This document shows, one piece after another, positions 23,399 to 33,501 of a stretch of DNA of 64,000 nucleotides. The notes below the pieces were generated by a model. That model searched no databases, was not told the DNA's origin, and saw only the letters and a list, made by a program, of their open reading frames with translations. Positions within the stretch are counted from its first letter, which is position 1; every line of letters starts with the position of its first letter. A program made the position numbers and the translations under genes. The stretch covers positions 23,992 to 87,991 of the forward strand of contig NZ_JTHE03000015.1 in the NCBI RefSeq assembly GCF_000817775.3, written 5' to 3'. This stretch comes from Lyngbya confervoides BDU141951. Lineage in GTDB: Bacteria; Cyanobacteriota; Cyanobacteriia; Thermosynechococcales; Thermosynechococcaceae.

Positions 23399-25099
23399 AT
23401 GGATCCAATACAGCATCAAGGGATCAAGTTTAGAGCGTTATGGCCGTGGGTCCTGTTTCTATGGCTGACTGTGGCCTCGGTTTCACTAGCCCAGCCCCAA
23501 CGCCCGATCTCTGATCAGGGAGCGGCGGTGGTGCTGGGCGGCGAAACCCTCTTTCATGTCAAGGCGAAGATTGCCTCCTTTACCCCTGAGTTTCGCGCCC
23601 AGGTGATTTCAGGACGCATTGAAGACTACGCTAAGGCCAGCACGCGATCGCAGCCCCCCTTGACCATTGTCGACAATGAGGCCGCCCAAACCGTCGATAT
23701 TTTGGCCGGAGATGAAACCCTTGTCACCATTGCGCAGGTGGATGCCGTGGCTGCAGGGCAGTCGCGGCAGGATCTGGCGAGGCTTTACGTGGACACGATT
23801 ACAGCAGCCGTGCGCGAGTTCAAAAAGGCCTATAGTCTTGAGCGCATTCTCTGGGGAGTGGGCTATTCTCTCATTGCAACAGCGGGCTTAATGCTGGGCT
23901 TTCTGGGCATTCACCGGCTCATGCCCAAAATCCGCCAAAGCCTGCGGCAGTGGGAAGGGACCCGGATCCCGGCCTTGAAAATTCTAGGCAATGAAATTCT
24001 CTCAGCTCACCGGCTTGTGGATGTCCTGATTGAGGGCGTCAAGATTCTGCGACTCTTGCTGTGGTTTAGCTTGATTTACCTGTATCTCAATCTGGTTCTG
24101 AGCTTCTTTCCCTGGACTCGCGGGATCTCCCGCACCCTCTGGGGCTATGTTGCAGCCGCGGTCAACAGCATGGCCACGGGATTTTTAAATTATCTGCCCA
24201 ATCTGTTTTTCCTGGGCCTAACCCTTGTTGTTACCCATTACATTCTCAAGGTGGTGCGCTTTATCTTTACGGAGGTGGAGCGCGGCACCATGTCCTTTCC
24301 AGGCTTTTATCCAGAATGGGCAAAACCCACTGCCAAGCTGACTCAGCTGCTGATTTTGGCCTTTGCGGCCACCATTGCCTTTCCCTATCTTCCGGGATCT
24401 GGAACGCCAGCCTTTCAGGGCATTTCCATTTTCCTGGGGCTATTGCTCTCCCTGGGGTCCTCCGCTGCAATTGCCAATGTTGTGTCTGGAACAATCCTTA
24501 CCTATACCCGCGCCTTTAAGCTGGGCGATCGCGTGAAGATTGGCGACACCATTGGGGATGTGGTGGGGAAAACGCTGTTTGTCACCCGAGTGCTCACTAT
24601 TAAAAATGTGGTCATCACCATTCCCAACGGGTCCATTCTCAGCGGCCATATTATCAACTACAGTGCCGCCGCCAGCGACCCAGAGATTCCTCCACTCATT
24701 TTAAGCACCACCATTACGCTCGGATATGACCTGCCCTGGAAAAAGGTCCATGCCGTGCTGGTGGATGCAGCCCTCAAAACCCGCGAAATTTTAGCCACGC
24801 CTGCGCCCTTTGTGCTCCAAACCAGTCTGGAGGATTTTTACGTGAGCTATGAACTCAATGCCTACACCCGCAGTCCGGGAATTATGGCAAAAATTTATTC
24901 CGAACTCCATCAAAATATCCAGGACTGCTGCAACGCCGCCGGGATTGAAATTCTCTCTCCCCATTACCGGGCGATGCGCGATGGCAACGCCACCACCATT
25001 CCAGCCGATTATCTGCCCTCTCCCGATGAGGCGCCCGGCTTTCAAATTTCAGCGATGGGCGACCCGCTTTCCCCACCGCCTGCGGATCATCCGGTGTAA
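23399..25099 (+). CDS. MscS-family mechanosensitive channel, large form
   Basis: 566 residues, start fixed by AAGGAG eight bases before ATG 23399. A signal peptide (to about 30) and an extracytoplasmic domain of about 120 residues precede several membrane helices. The MscS domain follows with GLLLSLGSSAAIANVVSG (pore-lining helix), then the beta domain LGDRVKIGDTIGDVV and IPNGSILSGHIINYS. It should open under membrane tension to release solutes. The extended N-terminus resembles larger bacterial MscS forms. The stop is 3 bases from the start of a second MscS gene, so the two are one operon. Confidence 0.92.
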   Translation: MDPIQHQGIKFRALWPWVLFLWLTVASVSLAQPQRPISDQGAAVVLGGETLFHVKAKIASFTPEFRAQVISGRIEDYAKASTRSQPPLTIVDNEAAQTVDILAGDETLVTIAQVDAVAAGQSRQDLARLYVDTITAAVREFKKAYSLERILWGVGYSLIATAGLMLGFLGIHRLMPKIRQSLRQWEGTRIPALKILGNEILSAHRLVDVLIEGVKILRLLLWFSLIYLYLNLVLSFFPWTRGISRTLWGYVAAAVNSMATGFLNYLPNLFFLGLTLVVTHYILKVVRFIFTEVERGTMSFPGFYPEWAKPTAKLTQLLILAFAATIAFPYLPGSGTPAFQGISIFLGLLLSLGSSAAIANVVSGTILTYTRAFKLGDRVKIGDTIGDVVGKTLFVTRVLTIKNVVITIPNGSILSGHIINYSAAASDPEIPPLILSTTITLGYDLPWKKVHAVLVDAALKTREILATPAPFVLQTSLEDFYVSYELNAYTRSPGIMAKIYSELHQNIQDCCNAAGIEILSPHYRAMRDGNATTIPADYLPSPDEAPGFQISAMGDPLSPPPADHPV

Positions 25100-25102
25100 G
25101 TC

Positions 25103-26041
25103 ATGGAAAAGTTTATTGATACCCTCCGAGGTTGGCTCGGCGACCCAGCTATCTTGCGCTTTCTAGAGCTGGGCCTGGGCATTCTGGTGCTGTTTATTCT
25201 CTTTCGAGTTCTGGCGCGGGTGCTGCCTAGCCGTATTCCCGACTCGGATCTTCGCTATCGGGTCCGCAAGGGTATTAACCTGTTGGGCTATATCATTGTG
25301 GCGCTGTTTGTGGCAACGGTGTTCAACGATAACCTGCGCCAAGTCACTGTGATCTTTGGGGTGGTGGGCGCGGGGATTGCCTTTGCCCTCCAGGAGATCA
25401 TTGTCAGCTTTGCGGGCTGGGTGGCCATTTCCCTGGGACAGTTCTATAAATCGGGCGATCGCGTCCAACTGGGCGGCATCATGGGCGATGTCATCGACAT
25501 CAGTCTGCTGCGCACCACCTTGATGGAATGTGGAGATTGGGTGAAGGCAGACCTTTACAATGGCCGGATTGTGCGTATTGCAAACAGCTTTGTGTTTAAA
25601 GAACCCGTGTTTAATTATTCAGGGGACTTTCCATTTCTCTGGGATGAAATCACCATCCCGGTCCGCTACGGCAGTGACTACCATCGGGCCAAACAGATTC
25701 TCCTGGAAATTGCCAATGATGTGGTGGGGCACCATATTGCCACGGCGCAGCAGGTCTGGAGTCGGATGGTTCAAAAGTATTTAATTGAGGATGCCCGCGT
25801 GAATCCAGTGGTGACCCTAGTGGCCACGGACAACTGGCTAGAGTTTACGGTGCGCTATGTGGTGGACTATAAGCTGCGACGGATGACCAAGGATCAGCTC
25901 TTTATGCAAATTTTGGAAGCCTTTGACGCCACAGACGGACAGATCCAGCTAGCCTCGACCACCGTTGAGGTCGTAGCCCATTCAGGAATCCAGGTTCAGA
26001 TGCCATGGGATCAAAAAAGATCGCCCGCCGCTGATCCTTAA
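25103..26041 (+). CDS. MscS-family mechanosensitive channel, short form
   Basis: 312 residues. Three helices in the first 110 residues, then the pore region VVGAGIAFALQEIIVSFAGW and the beta domain KSGDRVQLGGIMGDVIDI. A C-terminal alpha/beta domain follows. Compared with typical MscS the N-terminus is minimal. Translated right behind the larger channel, it may form mixed or parallel channels of different threshold. Confidence 0.92.
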   Translation: MEKFIDTLRGWLGDPAILRFLELGLGILVLFILFRVLARVLPSRIPDSDLRYRVRKGINLLGYIIVALFVATVFNDNLRQVTVIFGVVGAGIAFALQEIIVSFAGWVAISLGQFYKSGDRVQLGGIMGDVIDISLLRTTLMECGDWVKADLYNGRIVRIANSFVFKEPVFNYSGDFPFLWDEITIPVRYGSDYHRAKQILLEIANDVVGHHIATAQQVWSRMVQKYLIEDARVNPVVTLVATDNWLEFTVRYVVDYKLRRMTKDQLFMQILEAFDATDGQIQLASTTVEVVAHSGIQVQMPWDQKRSPAADP

Positions 26042-26152
26042 GCGGTCGGGTCCCCAGGACTGCGGAAGCTGTCGATCAACTGCGGCAAGGGACAGGGACT
26101 CCGCTATACTGAGGGCAGGCAGAATTGAGCACCCTTAAAGGGTAATAATCCT

Positions 26153-27229
26153 GTGAATCCTCGGTCAATTCGTAAGTATCAACGAATTCGTAAAGAACTT
26201 CAGTTTGGAGTTCTTTTTTTAATTGGCCTCAATTTAATTGGCACCCTCTGGTACACCGTCATTGAGGGGTGGAAATTTCATGAAGCGGTCTACATGACCG
26301 TGATCACCCTGGCAACGGTCGGGTTTCAGGAAGTTCATCCCCTCGGAGTTCGGGGCCGGATGTTTACGATCAGCCTGATTATCCTGGGCGTGATCGGGCT
26401 GGGCTATATCATCAACCGATTTACAGATGCCCTGATTCAGGGCTATTTTCAAGACAGATTTAAATATCGGCAGCAGATCCGTCTTATGAGAAAAATCTCT
26501 GACCACATTATCCTATGCGGTTTCGGACGAACTGGCGGTCAGATTGCTCGGGAACTGGTGGAACAAAATATGCCGTTCATTGTGGTGGATGCCGAGGCTG
26601 AATCGATTGATATCGCTCAGAGTATGGGATATTCGGTGTTTCAGGGCGATGCCACTCTAGATGACACGCTGTTAGATGCGGGCATTGAGCGAGCAGCCTG
26701 CTTTATCGCGGCTCTCACCTCCGATGCCGATAACCTCTACGCCGTTCTCTCGGCCAAAACCCTCAATCCAAATCTGCGAATCATTGCCCGAGCCAGTAGT
26801 GAAGAGGCCATTCAGAAGCTGCAGCGGGTGGGGGCCGATGTCGTGGTTTCGCCCTACATCACTGGCGGCAAGCGCATGGCCGCTGCGGCCCTGCGCCCTC
26901 AGGTGATGGACTTTGTGGATGGTATGCTTTCGGGGGCCTCCGAATCGGTTTACATTGAGGAGCTAGAACTGCACGAGTCAGATTGTCCTGAGGTGGGGAA
27001 AAGCCTGCGGGAATCGGATTTGCGATCGCGAACGGGGGCGATGGTGCTGGCGATTCGACGGCTGACTGGCCAGCTGATTGCAGGCCCCTCTCCGGAAACC
27101 CAACTCGAGGACTGCGACACGCTCATCTGTATGGGAACGGCGGAACAACTGCGGGACCTCAACCAGATCCTCAGCCCCCTGGCTCCCCAAGAGCCGCGGG
27201 TGCCTCGGTCACTGCGTCGATCGAAGTAG
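26153..27229 (+). CDS. RCK-type potassium channel protein
   Basis: 358 residues, GTG start at 26153. Two membrane helices frame a pore segment TLATVGFQEVHP (about 48-59), where the usual TVGYGD filter reads TVGFQE. The TrkA-N/RCK domain starts HIILCGFGRTGGQIA with later DAEAESI and GDATLDD; a TrkA-C domain occupies the last 80 residues. It should conduct or gate K+ under ligand control. The gene lies 111 bases after the MscS pair and 3 bases before plsC. Confidence 0.9.
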   Translation: MNPRSIRKYQRIRKELQFGVLFLIGLNLIGTLWYTVIEGWKFHEAVYMTVITLATVGFQEVHPLGVRGRMFTISLIILGVIGLGYIINRFTDALIQGYFQDRFKYRQQIRLMRKISDHIILCGFGRTGGQIARELVEQNMPFIVVDAEAESIDIAQSMGYSVFQGDATLDDTLLDAGIERAACFIAALTSDADNLYAVLSAKTLNPNLRIIARASSEEAIQKLQRVGADVVVSPYITGGKRMAAAALRPQVMDFVDGMLSGASESVYIEELELHESDCPEVGKSLRESDLRSRTGAMVLAIRRLTGQLIAGPSPETQLEDCDTLICMGTAEQLRDLNQILSPLAPQEPRVPRSLRRSK

Positions 27230-27232
27230 GCG

Positions 27233-28468
27233 ATGGCCGCTGCCTTCTATCCCCCTAAACCCAGTTCAAGCCTGATTCGCCTGGTGCAGATTATGGCCCC
27301 GCCGGTGGCCTGCCTGTTTTTCAAGATGCGGCTGCGGATTTCGGCGGCGGATTTGGCCACTTTGCGATCGCTCCAGCACCAGCGCGTGATTCTCCTGTGT
27401 AATCACCCCAGCTTTAATGACCCTGTGGCGGTGATGTTGCTCTCGGCAAAACTGCACAAGGGCTATTACTATCTGACTTCGGTGGAGCAATTTGACGGCC
27501 CCTTGGGATGGATTTTTCAGCGCATTGGCAGCTACTCCGTGCGCCGCGGCTTGAGCGATCGCCAGAGTTTAAAACAAACCCAGAGGCTCCTGAGGCAAGC
27601 GGACACGCATCTGGTGGTGTTCCCGGAAGGGGGATGCTCCTTTCAAAATGAGACGGTGATGCCCTTCCGGCCAGGGGCGATTCAAATTGCCCTACAAACC
27701 CTGGTCCATCAGGTGCGGCAGGGACAAGCGCCCCCCGATTGCTATGTGGTCCCTTTGGCCCTCAAGTACGAATATTCCACTCCCCTAGGTCCGGTGATCG
27801 ATACGCTCCTGGGCCGGCTAGAGGCGGAGCTTGGCTTGGAACGCAACCTTGATCACGATCCCTATCAACGCCTGCGTACCCTGGCGATTGCCGTTTTGGA
27901 GCAGGTCGAGGCGGACTATGGCCTGCCCTCTCCTCCCCCCAGCCGCGATCTCACCCCCAGAATTGAAACCCTGCGTCAGGAAATCCTGCGCCAGTGTGAG
28001 CAGTCGTTGCAGATTCAAACCAACCCCCAGGCTCTGGTGCGCGAGCGCACCTATCAGATTGAATTTGCCCTGCGCAAGATGACCGAGTCTGCGAACGCTC
28101 CCGATGGCCAAGGTCCTGAGGCTTCGCTGCCAGCAGCCCTGATTGAAAAATCGATCCAGCGGCTGCTTAACTTTAATGCCATCTACGATGGCTATGTGGC
28201 AGAATCGCCCACACCAGAGCGATTTTTAGATACCCTGACGCGCTTTGAGCGCGAAGTGTTCTCCATTGATCGACCCAAGATTAAGGGGTTTCGCTGGGCG
28301 CATCTTCGAGTCGGGGCGCCGGTGAACCTGAGAGATTGGCTGCAGGCTTATGAAGCGGGGCGATCGCAAACGGTGGAAACCCTGAGCGAGGGACTCCGTC
28401 AGCAGGTACAATCCATGCTGACGCCGGCGGCGCCCCAGACCTCTGCGCCCCTCCGGCTAAAGCCGTAA
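27233..28468 (+). CDS. plsC: 1-acylglycerol-3-phosphate acyltransferase (PlsC-like)
   Basis: 411 residues. The catalytic HX4D motif appears as NHPSFNDP (about 58-65) and the second block as FPEGGCS (about 126-132). This enzyme class places the second acyl chain on lysophosphatidate at the membrane. The protein is longer than the usual 240 residues; the extra C-terminal 200 residues are helical and unassigned, so substrate specificity may differ. Starting 3 bases after the K+ channel stop, it is probably co-transcribed with it. Confidence 0.88.
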   Translation: MAAAFYPPKPSSSLIRLVQIMAPPVACLFFKMRLRISAADLATLRSLQHQRVILLCNHPSFNDPVAVMLLSAKLHKGYYYLTSVEQFDGPLGWIFQRIGSYSVRRGLSDRQSLKQTQRLLRQADTHLVVFPEGGCSFQNETVMPFRPGAIQIALQTLVHQVRQGQAPPDCYVVPLALKYEYSTPLGPVIDTLLGRLEAELGLERNLDHDPYQRLRTLAIAVLEQVEADYGLPSPPPSRDLTPRIETLRQEILRQCEQSLQIQTNPQALVRERTYQIEFALRKMTESANAPDGQGPEASLPAALIEKSIQRLLNFNAIYDGYVAESPTPERFLDTLTRFEREVFSIDRPKIKGFRWAHLRVGAPVNLRDWLQAYEAGRSQTVETLSEGLRQQVQSMLTPAAPQTSAPLRLKP

Positions 28469-28482
28469 CTCTATAAGCTGCC

Positions 28483-28510
28483 GGGCATTCACGGGAGGGC
28501 ATTCACGGGA
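28483..28510. repeat. Exact 14-base tandem duplication
   Basis: GGGCATTCACGGGA occurs twice head to tail, 14 bases after the plsC stop. Confidence 0.95.
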
Positions 28511-28642
28511 GAAGCATCAAAATTAGGATGCGCTCAAGGTAAACCTGAACGCGAGACCTGTTAGGTTAGTTCTAGTTTACTCCCCCCTAGGCCTTAGCCC
28601 ACCGAGTTCGATTATCCCTAGTGCTATTCCACCCTTAGCCCG

Positions 28643-28801
28643 ATGAAATTTCCCGATTCAAGGCAGCATCCCCGCTCTAGCCCTAAAATTCCGAAGTTAG
28701 GACTTGCCTATCTCCGGAGCGTCTCCCGTCCCGATCGATTTCTATGGACGCTGTTTTTAACCCTGGCCCTGATTACAATGGTGTGGGGATACTTGATCTG
28801 A
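28643..28801 (+). CDS. Small single-pass membrane protein, 52 residues
   Basis: ATG 28643 to TGA 28801. The N-terminal 34 residues are basic (MKFPDSRQHPRSS..., SVSRPDRF). The C-terminal FLWTLFLTLALITMVWGYLI is a textbook transmembrane helix. It lies alone in a 460-base gap between plsC and a DUF2237 gene. No clear ribosome binding site is present. I do not recognise it. The charge and hydrophobicity layout argue for a real small membrane protein. Confidence 0.45.
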   Translation: MKFPDSRQHPRSSPKIPKLGLAYLRSVSRPDRFLWTLFLTLALITMVWGYLI

Positions 28802-28928
28802 CCTGAGGTCTGATTGTAAAACTCTCACGTGGGTGGGATCTCACGGGTTTGGCAGCTCATTGCCCCCGGTTAGGTTTCCCGGCGTCCCCCTGTCCTTGTG
28901 CCCTGAACGCTAAGGTGAAGCCCCTAAT

Positions 28929-29300
28929 ATGACTGCTCAAGCGACTAACGTTTTAGGAACTACCCTAAAGCCCTGCTGCACCGATCCCATGACGGGGTTC
29001 TATCGAGATGGTTACTGCAACACGGGGGCTGGAGATATCGGTGCCCACCTGGTTTGTGCCCAAATGAGCGCAGAGTTTTTGAGCTTTTCCCAACAGCGAG
29101 GGAATGATCTGATCACCCCACGACCGGAATATCACTTTCCGGGACTCAAACCGGGCGATTGCTGGTGTCTTTGTGCCTCACGCTGGCAAGAGGCCCTAGA
29201 AGCGGGCGTTGCGCCCCGAGTGAGGTTAGAGTCCACCCATGCTAGCGCGCTGGAGTTTGTTTCCCTGGCGGATCTTCAACGGTTCACCCTGGAGTCCTAG
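28929..29300 (+). CDS. DUF2237 family protein
   Basis: 123 residues. NVLGTTLKPCCTDPMTGFYRDGYCNTG...GAHLVCAQM...FLSFSQQRGNDL is the DUF2237 signature, with its conserved cysteines. The family is widespread in bacteria and plants, and its function is not established. It is convergent with the next gene with only 3 bases between the stops. Confidence 0.92.
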   Translation: MTAQATNVLGTTLKPCCTDPMTGFYRDGYCNTGAGDIGAHLVCAQMSAEFLSFSQQRGNDLITPRPEYHFPGLKPGDCWCLCASRWQEALEAGVAPRVRLESTHASALEFVSLADLQRFTLES

Positions 29301-29303
29301 GGT

Positions 29304-30311
29304 TTATAAGGGCTTTGCCTCTCGATGGATAATGTGTTGAATGGCTGCCGCAATGAGCTCGGGCTGGTCGACCCAGATAAAATGACTGCTCAAGGGCGCT
29401 TCTATCTGGACGCTGTCATGGGAGAGCTGAGAGAGCCTTTCCTGCATTAAGTTCCGGGTTTGATTGGCCTGCCTGAGTGGGATCAAGCGAGTCCAGAGTT
29501 TCGGATGAAAAAAGGAATCTGCCTTGAGGGTAACCAATGGGATGGATCCTAGGGGATGGGTCCGCTGGAGTTGCTGACTACTCCGGTTTAAGTTCCATAG
29601 CTCGCGGGCCATCGTTAGCCAATGTTTAGGTCGACAAAAGGAACGAGTGACTGGGTATTGTTCCGCCTTACTCCAGCGTTTTAGCTGGGGCTTTAGGAAC
29701 AAGAAGGCGCCTAGCTGTTTGAGCACTCGAATCAGGCCTAGCCCTGACCCCAAAATGGACATCAAAAACCCAGAGAAAAAGATCCACTTCAGAGCCGTCA
29801 AGGACGGGGATAATCGGAGCATCTCTGCCTCGTGGAGACCATCGGTCAGCACGACTCCCTGAACCTTTTCGGGATAGGTGTGGGCATAAAGGCGCACCGT
29901 GTAGCTCCCAAAGGAGTTCCCCACCAAGATGTAGGGCGGAGGAATCTGGGCTTGAGTGAGAAGGGCCTCTAGTTCATTGACCAAAACCTGACTGGTGCGG
30001 GGGTGGGGGCTGGAATCACTCCAGCCGTATCCGGCACGGTCGTAAAAGCAGACCTTGCCCAGAGAGGAGAGTTGCTTTGCCAGCAGATACCCCTCCACGC
30101 CACCGAGACTGTGATCTAACACAATGGTTGGCGACTGGGTGCCCATCACCATCAGATGTAGGCAGTACCCACCAATATCAAAGCGCTGGCCCGGCTGACC
30201 GGCTTCCCACAGGCAGCTGATGCCTTGGTAAGCGGTTGTGATCGTCAAAAATAATAGCTGAATTTCATTCAAGCTGAGGTCCTCAAACCGCCTGCACAGC
30301 GATAGAAACAA
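29304..30311 (-). CDS. Alpha/beta hydrolase
   Basis: 335 residues. The oxyanion segment is VLDHSLGGVEGY; the nucleophile elbow GNSFGSYTVRLYA (Ser about 133) is intact, and HFIWVDQPELIA near the end supplies the histidine. A 60-residue lid-like helical insertion lies around 180-240. Unlike the fragment at 5409, this copy keeps all expected catalytic positions. Likely an esterase or lipase-like enzyme; substrate unknown. Confidence 0.88.
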   Translation of the reverse strand: MFLSLCRRFEDLSLNEIQLLFLTITTAYQGISCLWEAGQPGQRFDIGGYCLHLMVMGTQSPTIVLDHSLGGVEGYLLAKQLSSLGKVCFYDRAGYGWSDSSPHPRTSQVLVNELEALLTQAQIPPPYILVGNSFGSYTVRLYAHTYPEKVQGVVLTDGLHEAEMLRLSPSLTALKWIFFSGFLMSILGSGLGLIRVLKQLGAFLFLKPQLKRWSKAEQYPVTRSFCRPKHWLTMARELWNLNRSSQQLQRTHPLGSIPLVTLKADSFFHPKLWTRLIPLRQANQTRNLMQERLSQLSHDSVQIEAPLSSHFIWVDQPELIAAAIQHIIHREAKPL

Positions 30312-30415
30312 AAATCACCCTATCATAAGCCTCTGGGAATTGTGGGGAGAAGGCCAAGGGTGGGAGCAGGTGTCTGGGCGCAATGGATTGGTTGTTTCAG
30401 CAATTGCCCTGCGAT

Positions 30416-31321
30416 CTAAAATGAGAACACCGCGTGGATTAACCCCTGATAGCGATAAGATTGCGGAGCATTCTCTTGCAGGTTCACTGAGGTGGATATG
30501 GCTGGAATGACACTCAGGCGATCGCCCAGGGGCAATCGATAGAAAGCCTCTAGCTTGATTTCTGTGGTTTGTTCAGCGGAGAGGGGAATGGGCTGATCGC
30601 TCAGGGAGGCCAGGGATGAGCTGAGGGAGGTGCCTAAAACCGAGCCAGGCACCCAGAAATTTTCCACACTCACGCTTACGGTTCGATCTAATCCTGGGGG
30701 GTGGGAACGGGGCAGCGGCGCCTCAAGGAATGGAGGCAGGGTGGGACGGTCGGGTTGCATCAGATCAGAGGAGGCAGGGAGCGCAATCCTGGAGGTGGGG
30801 AGCGGAGGCACCAGGGTCGCTGGGGCGTTGAGGGCAGCGTAAAGCTGTTTGATCGGTTCAGATTCCATGGGGATTTGATGGGTGGCAATGACCTCCTCTG
30901 GCCCCTGCAGGATCTGGATTTCGGTGGCTAACTGGCTTAAGAGCCAATCCAGGGACTGTTGTTCTGCTGAGCGCAGGGTAACAGACTGGAGATAGTCTTG
31001 GCATTGGAGCAATGAGGCTGCCATATCGTAGCGATTGCGCCAGGGGCTGAGGGTGAGTTCAGGACTGGGCAGGGGCTGTAAGCATCGCGTCCGGATGACC
31101 AAGGAGTGCAGCGCCTGGGACATTGAGATCAGCGGATCGTCCACGGGATGATCCTTCCAGGGTTCAATGGAGTGGTGGATCAGCGGAGTGGACGCTCCAT
31201 TGACCTCCCCATTGACCTCCTCTGGAATTGGGACAGCCCAGCTCACTGCCCCGGAGCAGATTGACACAATCATGCCACTGAGGATGAACGCCCCGATTCC
31301 CTGCCAATGCCTTCCCTTCAT
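30416..31321 (-). CDS. Secreted hypothetical protein
   Basis: 301 residues from ATG 31321 (a GTG two codons upstream is in frame). A signal peptide runs to about SWAVP. The body is rich in Pro, Leu and Ser. The last 90 residues (SVSVENFWVPGS, EIKLEAFYRLPLG, LIHAVFSF) alternate polar and hydrophobic residues and end in Phe, which is compatible with a C-terminal outer-membrane strand. A 12-base tandem duplication (31198-31221) encodes the doubled EVNG. Family not recognised. Confidence 0.7.
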   Translation of the reverse strand: MKGRHWQGIGAFILSGMIVSICSGAVSWAVPIPEEVNGEVNGASTPLIHHSIEPWKDHPVDDPLISMSQALHSLVIRTRCLQPLPSPELTLSPWRNRYDMAASLLQCQDYLQSVTLRSAEQQSLDWLLSQLATEIQILQGPEEVIATHQIPMESEPIKQLYAALNAPATLVPPLPTSRIALPASSDLMQPDRPTLPPFLEAPLPRSHPPGLDRTVSVSVENFWVPGSVLGTSLSSSLASLSDQPIPLSAEQTTEIKLEAFYRLPLGDRLSVIPAISTSVNLQENAPQSYRYQGLIHAVFSF

Positions 31322-31491
31322 CACCACACCTCACACGCTTGTCCTAGGCCCGGAAAAATTCTGGCACGGGGTTGAGAAGCCCCACTGTTTTTATGGTGCC
31401 CCGCTAAAATATCAAACCCAACGGTGATTTTTTAAGAATTTCGATATCATCGAGAAAAATACCCCACACCCGGTTTCGTTCCTCCATCGCC

Positions 31492-33495
31492 ATGTCTGAC
31501 TTCAAGATCAAAGCGCCCTTTGAACCCACCGGGGATCAGCCCACTGCGATCGCGCAGCTGGTGGAGTCTATCCAGCAGCAGCATCGCTTTCAAACCCTGT
31601 TGGGAGCAACGGGAACCGGCAAAACCCACACCATTGCCCGTGTCATTGAGCAGGTGGGGCGGCCCACCCTGGTGCTGGCCCATAACAAGACCCTGGCGGC
31701 TCAACTGTGCAACGAGCTGCGGTCCTTTTTTCCCCACAATGCGGTGGAATATTTCATCAGCTACTACGACTACTATCAGCCGGAGGCTTACATCCCCGTC
31801 ACCGATACCTACATCGAAAAAACCGCCTCGATTAACGAGGAAATTGATATGCTGCGTCACTCCGCCACGCGATCGCTCTTTGAGCGTCGAGATGTAATTG
31901 TCGTGGCCTCCATTAGCTGCATTTACGGTCTGGGGATTCCGTCGGAATATCTAAACGCCTCCATTCCTCTGAGCGTGGGGGCTGAAATTGACCCGCGCCA
32001 GATCCTGCGAAATTTAGCCAGCATTCAGTACAGTCGTAATGATATTGACATGGGGCGAGGTCGGTTTCGCGTTAAGGGTGATGTCCTGGAAATTGGTCCG
32101 GCCTACGAAGATCGGCTGATTCGCATTGAGTTTTTTGGGGACGAAATTGACGCCATTCGTTACGTTGATCCTGTGACGGGCGAAACCTTACAGAGCGTAG
32201 ATCGCTTGAATATTTACCCCGCCCGCCACTTTGTTACCCCCGCCGATCGGCTGGAGATTGCCCTCCAGGAGATTGCCGATGAGCTGAAGCAGCAGGTGGT
32301 CCATCTGGAATCTGAGTCCAAGTTGCTAGAGGCGCAGCGCATTGATCAGCGTACGCGCTACGACCTAGAGATGCTGCGCGAAGTGGGCTACTGCAATGGC
32401 GTTGAAAACTATTCTCGTCATTTAGCAGGGCGACCAGCTGGTGCCCCCCCGGAATGTTTGATCGATTACTTTCCCTCGGACTGGCTGCTGGTGGTGGATG
32501 AATCCCACGTCACTGTCCCGCAGTTGCGGGCAATGTACAACGGGGACCAGTCTCGAAAGCGGGTTCTCATTGATCACGGGTTTCGATTGCCCAGCGCAGC
32601 CGACAACCGACCGCTCAAGGCCGAGGAGTTTTGGCAAAAGGTGAATCAATGTGTGTTTGTCTCGGCGACGCCAGGAGACTGGGAGCTAGAGGTGTCCAAC
32701 TCTTGCATTATTGAACAAATTATTCGTCCCACCGGGGTGGTGGACCCTCAGATTTTTGTCCGTCCGACCCAGGGCCAGATTGACGATCTCTATGCAGAAA
32801 TTCAAGAGCGGGTGACCAAGCGGGAGCGAACCCTCATCACCACCCTGACAAAGCGAATGGCCGAGGACTTGACGGAATATCTGCAGGAGCAAGGGGTGGC
32901 TGTCCGCTATTTACATTCGGAGATTTCTGCCATTGAGCGAATTGAAATTATCCAGGCCCTGCGTCAGGGAGGATTTGATGTGCTGGTGGGGGTGAACCTG
33001 CTGCGGGAGGGTCTCGATCTTCCGGAGGTGTCCTTAGTGGCCATTTTAGATGCGGATAAAGAGGGCTTTTTGCGGGCCACGCGATCGCTGATTCAAACCA
33101 TTGGTCGCGCCGCTCGCCATGTGGAGGGACAAGCGATTCTGTACGCCGATAACCTAACCGAGAGCATGGCCCGAGCCATTTCGGAAACGGAGAGACGCCG
33201 AGAGATTCAGCTGGAGTATAACCGCAAGCATGGCATTATTCCCCAGCCCATTCCAACCCAGATCAATAACTCAATTCTGTCTTTTTTAGAGGTTTCGCGG
33301 CGGCTGAATGCCCATGAGCTTGATCAGGCCTATGCCCAGGCGGAGGCGCTGCCCCTGGAGAATATTCCCGAACTCATTGCCCAACTGGAAGACGAGATGA
33401 AAACCCTGGCTAAAAATCTTGAGTTTGAAAAGGCTGCGGAGCTGCGCGATCGCATCAAGCATTTGCGGGAAAAACTGGTGGGGCAGCGAGGGTAA
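31492..33495 (+). CDS. uvrB: UvrB, excinuclease ABC subunit B
   Basis: 667 residues, full length. Walker A GATGTGKT (about 39-46), the beta-hairpin [12 protein letters not shown] that probes the damaged strand, VVDESH (motif II), [23 protein letters not shown] and the C-terminal UVR motif [19 protein letters not shown] are all present. UvrB verifies damage loaded by UvrA and recruits UvrC in nucleotide excision repair. An SRPBCC gene follows after 6 bases. Confidence 0.99.
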   Translation: MSDFKIKAPFEPTGDQPTAIAQLVESIQQQHRFQTLLGATGTGKTHTIARVIEQVGRPTLVLAHNKTLAAQLCNELRSFFPHNAVEYFISYYDYYQPEAYIPVTDTYIEKTASINEEIDMLRHSATRSLFERRDVIVVASISCIYGLGIPSEYLNASIPLSVGAEIDPRQILRNLASIQYSRNDIDMGRGRFRVKGDVLEIGPAYEDRLIRIEFFGDEIDAIRYVDPVTGETLQSVDRLNIYPARHFVTPADRLEIALQEIADELKQQVVHLESESKLLEAQRIDQRTRYDLEMLREVGYCNGVENYSRHLAGRPAGAPPECLIDYFPSDWLLVVDESHVTVPQLRAMYNGDQSRKRVLIDHGFRLPSAADNRPLKAEEFWQKVNQCVFVSATPGDWELEVSNSCIIEQIIRPTGVVDPQIFVRPTQGQIDDLYAEIQERVTKRERTLITTLTKRMAEDLTEYLQEQGVAVRYLHSEISAIERIEIIQALRQGGFDVLVGVNLLREGLDLPEVSLVAILDADKEGFLRATRSLIQTIGRAARHVEGQAILYADNLTESMARAISETERRREIQLEYNRKHGIIPQPIPTQINNSILSFLEVSRRLNAHELDQAYAQAEALPLENIPELIAQLEDEMKTLAKNLEFEKAAELRDRIKHLREKLVGQRG

Positions 33496-33501
33496 AGTCA
33501 G

